NCBI RefSeq assembly: GCF_901000735.1
Contig: NC_081545.1
Span: 13,423,132-13,487,131 of the forward strand
DNA length: 64,000 nucleotides
Direction of reading: 5' to 3'
DNA from: Corylus avellana
Taxonomy: Eukaryota; Streptophyta; Magnoliopsida; Fagales; Betulaceae
The position numbers were made by a program, and so were the translations under genes. The notes beneath the pieces are model-generated. The model saw only the letters and a program-made list of their open reading frames with translations, was not told the origin of the DNA and did no database searches. Below, one piece after another: positions 56,733 through 64,000 of this stretch (its first letter is position 1; every line of letters begins with the position of its first letter).

Positions 56733-56830
56733 GGTGAGTTTGTTAAACTTCCTTTGTTTTTTCCAAGCTTGTGTTTGCCCCTTGTGTGGTTTGTGTGTCG
56801 TGTGCTGCACAAAATTGCTTGTATCATAGG

Positions 56831-57273
56831 TAGAATTTGGTGAAAGCCCACCTATAAAGTTACTAATTGAATCGTTTTTTAGGCTCTTATGTGCTGCTTT
56901 GATCACTTGTATCATAGGCATTGGTTGAATCGTTTTGGATGTTTTTTATATTCTGAAATTTTCTAATTTTTGGATCAGTTTGTGGCTAGAAATTGGAAGA
57001 GTGGACTTGGTTTAGAATTTGGTGAAAGCCCACCTATAAAGTTACTAATTGAATCGTTTTTTGGGCTCTTATGTGCTGCTTTGATCACTTGTATCATAGG
57101 CACTGGTTGAATCGTTTTGGATGTTTTTTATATTCTGAAATTTCTAATTTTTGGATCAGTTTGTGGCTAGAAATTGGAAGAGTGGACTTGGTTTAGAATT
57201 TGGTGAAAGCCCACCTATAAAGTTACTAATTGAATCGTTTTTTAGGCTCTTATGTGCTGCTTTGATCACTTGT
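56831..57273 (+). repeat. 182-bp tandem repeat, about 2.4 copies
   Basis: Units start 'tagaatttggtgaaagccca' at 56831, 57013 and 57194. The first two are full length and differ at only a few positions. The third stops after 'ctttgatcacttgt'. It lies in the possible intron downstream of the donor at 56733. Confidence 0.9.
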
Positions 57274-57919
57274 CTATTCCATGCATTATGTGCATAGGTT
57301 GGGTCCTATGTAAGATAGATGTATTTGTCACCATATTATATTATGTTCGTAGAATATGCACGCCAAACCCTCAGTGTTGTGCTTATGTGTGTGGATCCAC
57401 TGGAAAAATTCTCTGGTTATGCCAGTAAACGCAAGCTACTTAGGATTTCCACATATGCCATGGTTATATCTTTGATGAGGAGTATATGTGCATTCACACA
57501 CAAACAGAGCATATGTTTATTATTCTTGTTTTGCTTGCCATTTTTTTTTTTTTTGGTGTTATGTTTCACTTTTACCTATTCAGTTTAACATCTTAAGTTA
57601 TTAAGCGCAATTTTCTTGGACAAATATTCATTTGTATTAAAGATGCCTTTATAATGCAAGAGTAACGACCTTAAAACTACGGGAATAACTTCTTGGGTGC
57701 AAAACCCATATAATAATTAGTAGTTGGTTGTTTTTGCTCGATTGAATTATATAGTTGTTGTTGAGATTAGTTGGTATATATATAAAGAGATATAACATAT
57801 TACGTTAAAGAGTGTTAGCGACTATATTGCATGGTATGAATTATGTGAATGCCAAATACCCAAATTACGGGTATTTAAGTATTGGCTATATGATAATGTG
57901 AACGACATATATTGGGGGC
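57274..57919. other. no feature recognised before the LTR element
   Basis: AT-rich, with a T-run at about 57540-57555. The open frame at 57319-57588 shows no family signature. Ends in GGGGC, the target site of the LTR element. Confidence 0.4.
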
Positions 57920-59162
57920 TGATAAGCGCCGAATGTTACACATTCAAGCCCCTTAATTTGCATATGTTAATTCCTTAGCGTTTTTATTTGTTTGATTTTG
58001 TTTTGTTTTTGTGTTTTCAGGTTATAAATAAAGATGCAATTAATTCCATTCATTTTGGGCTTAAAAGCACACTTTGAGAAGACCTAGAAGATATGATTAA
58101 GCTTAACCAATCATGGTTAAGTTTAATCAAATAAAGGAAGAGATTAATTCGGAATTTCTCAAATTGGAATCAAAATCGGATTGGATTCAATTTTGGATTC
58201 TGTATATGTCTCGGTATTTTGGCCATAACTTTCAGCTCAAATATCCGATTGAGGTGATTCAAGCGGCACTGGAAAGCTAACTCAAATTTCTACAAATCAT
58301 TGTGAAATAGCATTTTCCTAATTCGGAGCGCTGCATTGCCAAAATTGCCCCGCAAGATAGGAACGCAATTCTGGGCGAATCCTATTCCGATTTGGACTTA
58401 GGTTTTCTTTATCATAATTGGACTTGGACTTAAATCTCCGAAATTTATAGGATTCCTAGGGCTTCTAGGACTCTCCTAAGCCCTATAAATAGGCCTCTAA
58501 GAATTGAGAAAGGACACACCGCTTCTAGAGCAAAATTCAGTAAAATAGTCTGTGGAGCTTAGGAGATCATGAGCAGCTAAACCTCTTCGTGGGGTGTTGA
58601 TGTAACCCTATCCAAGCACAATGGTTTGATTGTATTTAATTTCTAGATTTTCAATTTATGCATGTTGATTGTATAATTATGAGGATTGCTACAATTGATT
58701 TATGTTCTTAATTATTAAATGCAATTGTTCTTAAATTCCAAAATCAATATTTGTGAAATTCTTCTCTTGTCTTAGAAAGTATTTTACTTTTATTGATCTC
58801 AAATCATTCTTATTTTCTGTGATTATGAGGATGATGGTTATACAATGGGTTTAATTGACATATGATCAATAGGATTTGATAGGCCATGCCTAGGGAAGAC
58901 GGATTGTACTACACCCTAGTTTAGTGTAATTTAGGTAGACAGTCCGTGCCAACCGAAGATGGGTTACACTTATTCATTGATTGTATGTATCCTGTTATAG
59001 AATTTGATAATTTATACCTAAGGAAGACGGGTCGTACCGCGTCTTAGTGGTTAGGTGGACGATCCGTGCCAACTGAAGATAGATTATGCTTATTCTTTAA
59101 TAAGGTAGTTTCTTGTTTATTTATAACATGCATAGAATGAATTTCACAAAAATACCACATCA
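57920..59162 (+). repeat. 5' LTR of the gag-only element, 1243 bp
   Basis: Lacks the 275 bp that in the 3' LTR lie between 'gaattt' and 'cacaaaaatacc'. Contains three or four copies of a motif like 'aggaagacgg(a/g)t(t/c)gta' with 'ccgtgccaac(c/t)gaagat' (58880-59090). Confidence 0.93.
58484..58491 (+). promoter_or_regulatory. LTR TATA box
   Basis: 'tataaata' inside 'agccctataaataggcct' is the probable core promoter of the element. The same box is at 62960-62967 in the 3' LTR and, reversed, at 27743-27750 in the nested copy. Confidence 0.7.
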
Positions 59163-59300
59163 ATTTTTGGCGTCGTTGCCGGGGACTGCTTAACGGTTTT
59201 ATTGTCACAATTTAAGGATTGATTTTAGCTTGATAATTCATTTTTCTGCTAATTTTAATTCTGTTTGTGTTTTGTTTTTGTTTTATTTTAGAATTTGCAA

Positions 59301-59400
59301 NNNNNNNNNNNNNNNNNNNNNNNNNNNNNNNNNNNNNNNNNNNNNNNNNNNNNNNNNNNNNNNNNNNNNNNNNNNNNNNNNNNNNNNNNNNNNNNNNNNN
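59301..59400. other. assembly gap, 100 N, with duplicated flanks
   Basis: The sequence right of the gap (59401-59527) repeats the sequence left of it (59172-59300) almost exactly, beginning 'cgttgccggggactgcttaa'. This suggests overlapping contig ends left unmerged, or a true tandem duplication. Confidence 0.97.
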
Positions 59401-59795
59401 CGTTGCCGGGGACTGCTTAACGGTTTTATTGTCACAATTTAAGGATTGATTTTAGCTTAATAATTCATTTTTCTGCTAATTTTAATTCTGTTTGTGTTTT
59501 GTTTTTGTTTTATTTTAGAATTTGCAAACAGGTTCGTAGCTGCCTTCACTATGACTGCGATCGAGCGTAGGTCGCGTGCGATCGAGCGCACGTACGCACT
59601 CCACCTTTTGCGCTCGATCCCTCCACTCCTATGCTCACACCCATCTGCGGCAGTACGCTCGAGCGTACTCTGCCATGCGATCTAGCGCATTAGCAGCAGT
59701 CGGCTTCCAAATTTCCAGGGCACCTAAAGGCCGTTTGTGAGTTTTTATTTTTATTTTTCTGTTGTTATTTTATGTTAATTATATTAGTTTAGTTC

Positions 59796-60611
59796 ATGTG
59801 GGGAGGCATTCCAACACCCCATGGACCATGTTCATATTGCTATAGTCCTTATCATCATATTAGAGATTGTCCTACAGCGAGACAATTTTCTAATTATTCT
59901 TATGAGCATATGAACAGACCGTTCTCTAGACCGGGGAATGGCCATTATTCTGATTCCTATAGCCCGGCGTGGAGCAACCAGTCTAATCTTTCGTGGCAAA
60001 CTCAAGCTCCTGGGAATTATGCTCCACAACGTCATGAACTATACCATCAGGCATATCCTCAATTCAATGGTCAATCCTATTCTCCTCCATATCAAGCAAG
60101 TCCACAACAGATATACCAAACTGAACCACCTCCTCCGATGGGTTTTGACTTTCAAGAATATCAAGAAGAGCCATCTCCCATCTACTGGCCTTCACAACAA
60201 CAATACCAGGCCGCACCACCTCCCTCAGATTCTAATTTTGAGGCTCGGATACTAAAAATGATAAGTGAGCTAACGGGTGAGATAAAGCAGACGGTGAAAT
60301 CTCAACAGGAACTTTATACTCCTCAATTCTTCGCCGAGATAGATGCCAGGATGGAAGCTCATGTTGAACAAATCATCAACCACCTCAATAGGATGGAAGA
60401 AGAAGAGCTTCAAAGTCACCAGGTGGCCATTCCTGATGAAAACTACATGGAGGAAGAGAGTACTTTGTGTCATGAGCAAGCTATCACCACACTGAGGAGT
60501 GGAGAGGTGGTCGAAAACCACGTGGAAGAAAGGAAGGAGGAGCCAAAGGAGGAGCAAATTGAGGTCCCACAGGATCTACATCGGGAAAAAAAGCAAGGAA
60601 GCGAGCACTAA
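59796..60611 (+). CDS. gag-like protein with CCHC zinc knuckle, 271 aa
   Basis: The frame begins at ATG 59796. Residues 12-25 form a CCHC knuckle (CSYCYSPYHHIRDC, C12-C15-H20-C25), as in retroviral-type nucleocapsid. The following 130 residues are rich in Tyr, Gln, Pro and Ser. A helical segment (about 150-200, with EARILKMISELTGEI and EAHVEQIINHLNRMEEEE) and a Glu/Lys-rich tail follow. The frame closes after GSEH. A related frame takes over at an A7 run (60586-60592) and continues with SLIPEMPYEPQAPVPGNLKS to 60981, so a single-base slip probably separates two halves of one longer product. The usual capsid motifs before the knuckle are missing. It may bind element RNA for packaging, but that is inferred. 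Confidence 0.7.
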   Translation: MWGGIPTPHGPCSYCYSPYHHIRDCPTARQFSNYSYEHMNRPFSRPGNGHYSDSYSPAWSNQSNLSWQTQAPGNYAPQRHELYHQAYPQFNGQSYSPPYQASPQQIYQTEPPPPMGFDFQEYQEEPSPIYWPSQQQYQAAPPPSDSNFEARILKMISELTGEIKQTVKSQQELYTPQFFAEIDARMEAHVEQIINHLNRMEEEELQSHQVAIPDENYMEEESTLCHEQAITTLRSGEVVENHVEERKEEPKEEQIEVPQDLHREKKQGSEH

Positions 60612-60981
60612 GGCTTCTTCACCATCATCTCTTATTCCCGAGATGCCATATGAGCCCCAAGCCCCTGTTCCAGGTAATCTAAAATCTTCATTTTTAGGGA
60701 CAGATGACACTGTCCCGGTCATTATTTCTTATGACTTACCAAGAGGCCAGGAGGGTAGTCTGTTAGGGCTGTTAGATGAGCAAAAAGAGACCATCGAGAA
60801 GGATCTACCTCGATATGCTGACGTTTGGAATTACCCATTTGTGGGTAAAATTTATTCCCTTTGGTCCAAGAGAAGAAAAGATTGGTGCTTCAAATTTAAA
60901 CTTAAGGGTCAGAGAACACTGCGCGCATCAAGGATATGGATTCCGCTGACTTGGCAGATTCCATATATTTTGACTAGATGA
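60612..60981 (+). pseudogene. frame-shifted continuation of the gag-like protein
   Basis: Open in the +1 frame relative to the upstream reading. Contains VIISYDLPRGQEGSLLGLLD and FVGKIYSLWSKRRKDW, ending at a stop at 60981. I recognise no enzymatic domain. Joining requires a one-base change or slippage at the A7 run. Confidence 0.5.
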
Positions 60982-62395
60982 GTCAGTTTCATAAGATCGA
61001 GTGCAGGCCCTGTGCGCTTGACTCTTCACTCCACCAGGGCATATGATTTCCATCCAGGTTTACTTTATCCATTGTTGTTTCATTCCTTGATTATATTTTT
61101 ACAACAATGTGTGCACTTGATTGGTATTTGGTTGGAGTATCACTCTATTTTTTAGGACATGTGTTTTTTCATTCAAGTTTGGGGGTATGATATACCCACA
61201 TCTGCTCATTCAGGTATTCCTATACTCTTGATCTTATTCTTTTGTTCTATACATACATTGGGGACAATGTATGATTCAAGTTGGGGGGTATGGAAAAACA
61301 AAACACAATCCATTTTTGCTGTTATGTCATTCTTAAGCATATGGTTGAGCTTTGATTTTGGTTTGAAATTCATTGCTAGGCTTAAAGTTGTGAACACATG
61401 ATCATATGACTTAGGGATTTTGAGTCTTATTACTTACTTTTGGCAACATGAGATGCTTCTTGTTTCAATTTAAATCTATCTTAAGCACACTAGCACATGT
61501 CTGTAAGGTATGAATTTTGAGACCAATTATGTTTGTTTTCAATGTCTTGAATTCTGTTGGGTGACATATTGGATGAATAACTTTGGCATGCTATATATGT
61601 ATAAAAAAATAAAATAAAAAATAAAAATCAAGTTTGAATTTTTCGCTGAGTAACCGGACCTCTTGCCTCATTAAGCAGTGAGTGTTCGCGTCAAAAAGTG
61701 AAATTTTTGGGTTGATTAATAAAATGGCTAGCTTAGCTTCGTAGCCTTTTTGACTCGAGTTAGTAAGTCCTTAGGGGTATCTTTACACCTAGTGCCCTAA
61801 AGCCATTTGGTTTGGGAGACATTGGCCTAACACTCGATACATGGGTCAACTAGAAAGCTTAAGGGAGCTAAGCATTGCAAAGCCTACAACAAGAAAAAAG
61901 AAAAAAAGAAAAAAAGAAAAAAAAAATGTATGCCTTGGTTGTTTCATTTGATATGAAGTCCAATAAATTCTGAGATGTTGATTCATTCATATTGGAATTA
62001 TTTTGAAGCCTCATGATTATGTGTTAGTTCACTTTGCACTAATTGAAATTTGTGTATCTCAATCTGCCATTTGTAAGTGATTTGACTTGTAAATTCCTGG
62101 GAATTTTGAAAATGAAGTTTATAATTTTAATCCTGCTAATGAATGAGAACCATTATTTTTGTGATGCTTTATCCTTTTGAATGACATAATGATGACAATG
62201 TTTGTGGGTATCATTCCTGGAAAACCCTCACGAGACTTCACTCGTCCTCTAGGGAATGCCTAGGGGTTTAAAAGGCTTGTTGCATATGCTAAATGCAATC
62301 GTACATCCCACGAAAGATGGACTTATCTTTTTATTTTTCAGTTTATTTTCTGTTTTGTATTGCTAAGGGACTAGCAATATGTAAGTTTGGGGGTG
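60982..62395 (+). other. conserved non-coding interior and polypurine tract
   Basis: No coding frame of note. The 3' portion (about 61660-62395) is shared, reversed, with 28302-29016 of the nested element, including 'gagtgttcgcgtcaaaa', 'cctaggggtttaaaaggctt' and 'gcatatgctaaatgcaatcg'. Several 'gtttgggggtatgatat' and 'agttggggggtatgg' stretches resemble internal polypurine tracts. The true one abuts the 3' LTR. Confidence 0.7.
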
Positions 62396-63913
62396 TGATA
62401 AGCGCCGAATGTTGCACATTCAAGCCCCTTAATTTGCATATGTTAATTCCTTAGCGTTGTTATTTGTTTGATTTTGTTTTGTTTTTGTGTTTTCAGGTTA
62501 TAAATAAAGATGCAATTAATTCCATTCATTTTGGGCTTAAAAGCACACTTTGAGAAGACCTAGAAGATATGATTAAGCTTAACCAATCATGGTTAAGTTT
62601 AATCAAATAAAGGAAGAGATTAATTCGGAATTTCTCAAATTGGAGTCAAAATCGGATTGGATTCAATTTTGGATTCTGCATATGTCTCGGTATTTTGGCC
62701 ATAACTTTCAGCTCAAATATCCGATTGAGGTGATTCAAGCGGCACTGGAAAGCTAACTCAAATTTCTACAAATCATTGTGAAATAGTATTTTCCTAATTC
62801 GGAGCGCCGCATTGCCAAAATCGCCCCGCAAGATAGGAACGCAATTCTGGGCGAATCCTATTCCGATTTGGACTTAGGTTTTCTTTATCATAATTGGACT
62901 TGGACTTAAATCTCCGAAATTTATAGGATTCCTAGGGCTTCTAGGACTCTCCTAAGCCCTATAAATAGGCCTCTAAGAATTGAGAAAGGACACACCGCTT
63001 CTAGAGCAAAATTCAGTAAAATAGTCTGTGGAGCTTAGGAGATCATGAGCAGCTAAACCCCTTCGTGGGGTGTTGATGTAACCCTATCCAAGCACAATGG
63101 TTTGATTGTATTTAATTTCTAGATTTTCAATTTATGCATGTTGATTGTATAACTATGAGGATTGCTACAATTGATTTATGTTCTTAATTATTAAATGCAA
63201 TTGTTCTTAAATTCCAAAATCAATATTTGTGAAATTCTTCTCTTGTCTTAGAAAGTATTTTACTTTTATTGATCTCAAATCATTCTTATTTTCTGTGATT
63301 ATGAGGATGATGGTTATACAATGGGTTTAATTGACATATGACCAATAGGATTTGATAGGCCATGCCTAGGGAAGACGGATTGTACTACACCCTAGTTTAG
63401 TGTAATTTAGGTAGACAATCCGTGCCAACCGAAGATGGGTTACACTTATTCATTGATTGTATGTATCCTTTTAAAGAATTTGATAATTTATACCTAGGGA
63501 AGACGGGTCGTACCGCATCTTAGTGGTTAGGTGGACGATTCGTGCCAACCGAAGATAGATTATGCTTATTCTTTAATAAGGTAGTTTCTTGTTTATTTAT
63601 AACATGCATAGAATGAATTTCTGGGATTAATTATGATTAGCCATTGTTGTGCGGATAGAGGTGAAGTCAATACCCTACACTCTCTCTCTCTTATTTTAAA
63701 TCTCTTTTATTTTCATGCACTTTTAGTTTTAAAGAAAATCAAATCAATTCTCTTTTTAATTAAGTTAATTTTAATCTTTCAAATTTTGATAATAAAACCC
63801 CTGCAGTCCTTGAGGTTCGACACCCTCTCTATAGCCGTATCCTACAAAGATTCGTCCTATTGCGAGTGGTTATTTTTATAATTGATATTTTTGGTCACAA
63901 AAATACCACATCA
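62396..63913 (+). repeat. 3' LTR of the gag-only element, 1518 bp
   Basis: Aligned base for base with the 5' LTR it shows only scattered differences over some 1.2 kb. It then carries an extra 275 bp (about 63622-63896) containing a (CT)n run and 'gcagtccttgaggttcgaca'. Confidence 0.93.
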
Positions 63914-64000
63914 GGGGCTCTCTTGAATGTAGTGGCATTATTATAACTTTTAATAGGGTATTCTAGATCACTAATACATATATTGCTTATCTTTTAGTAT
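63914..64000. other. flank after the LTR element
   Basis: Starts with the target duplication GGGGC. Nothing else is recognisable in the remaining bases. Confidence 0.5.

Larger units (their letters stand above)
57920..63913 (+). mobile_element. gag-only LTR retrotransposon, 6 kb, TSD GGGGC
   Basis: LTRs start 'tgataagcgccgaatg' and end 'aaaaataccacatca'. GGGGC flanks the element (57915-57919, 63914-63918). Just after the 5' LTR is 'tggcgtcgttgccgggga' (59168-59185), close to the Asp-tRNA type primer-binding site of Athila/Tat elements, and just before the 3' LTR is 'aagtttgggggtg' (polypurine tract). The interior holds one gag-like reading and about 1.4 kb of non-coding sequence shared with the element at 26956-29802. 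No protease, reverse transcriptase or integrase is present, so it must be mobilised by another element. The LTRs are almost identical apart from a 275-bp segment missing from the 5' LTR. Confidence 0.93.

Overview
The window is nuclear DNA of a flowering plant, most likely a eudicot. It is AT-rich, has GT-AG introns, and is packed with nested plant retrotransposons (Ty3/gypsy Tat-type elements with a second RNase H, Copia-type TRIMs, LINEs, SINEs) and MULE and Harbinger-like DNA elements. I cannot fix the family. Three runs of exactly 100 N (29017-29116, 43006-43105, 59301-59400) are assembly gaps.

Two host genes are well supported. At 11996-14401 (minus) is an intronless 801-codon gene for an acidic, coiled-coil protein of unknown function. 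At 45796-51881 (plus) is a complete seven-exon gene for an NCL-type Na+/Ca2+ exchanger: signal peptide, two exchanger halves and two EF-hands, 575 aa, with all splice phases agreeing. Intron 6 of that gene carries a TRIM and a Harbinger-like MITE. Weaker gene traces are single candidate exons at 2985-3097 (+) and 5466-5573 (-), and a possible 5' exon at 56100-56732 (+).

Layout. 1-7.2 kb: anonymous AT-rich DNA with small duplications and a 1.14-kb non-autonomous MULE with a 9-bp target duplication. 7.3-11 kb: an old minus-strand gypsy element reduced to two LTR-like copies, filled with LINE remnants and a Cassandra-like solo LTR that holds both a 5S rRNA-like and a tRNA-like segment. 12-14.4 kb: the acidic protein gene. 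16-31 kb: two decayed Tat-type gypsy elements end to end. The second is interrupted by a young 1.34-kb TRIM in gag and by a reversed gap-containing element in integrase. 34.2-43.5 kb: a 9.26-kb MuDR-like element with 356-bp terminal inverted repeats, a 9-bp target duplication, a near-intact MULE transposase reading inward from the right, and an apparently intact GRF zinc-finger gene reading inward from the left. 43.9-52 kb: a Harbinger-like MITE, then the NCL gene. 53-57.9 kb: old LTR fragments and a 182-bp tandem array. 57.9-63.9 kb: a young 6-kb gag-only LTR retrotransposon with 5-bp target duplication, of the same family as the element nested at 27-29.8 kb.

The most interesting unit is the 34.2-43.5 kb element. 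Its two convergent genes match the layout of maize MuDR (mudrA/mudrB), with a GRF zinc-finger membrane-anchored protein in the mudrB position. The composite Pol III solo LTR at 8.7 kb and the gag-only LTR family are next.
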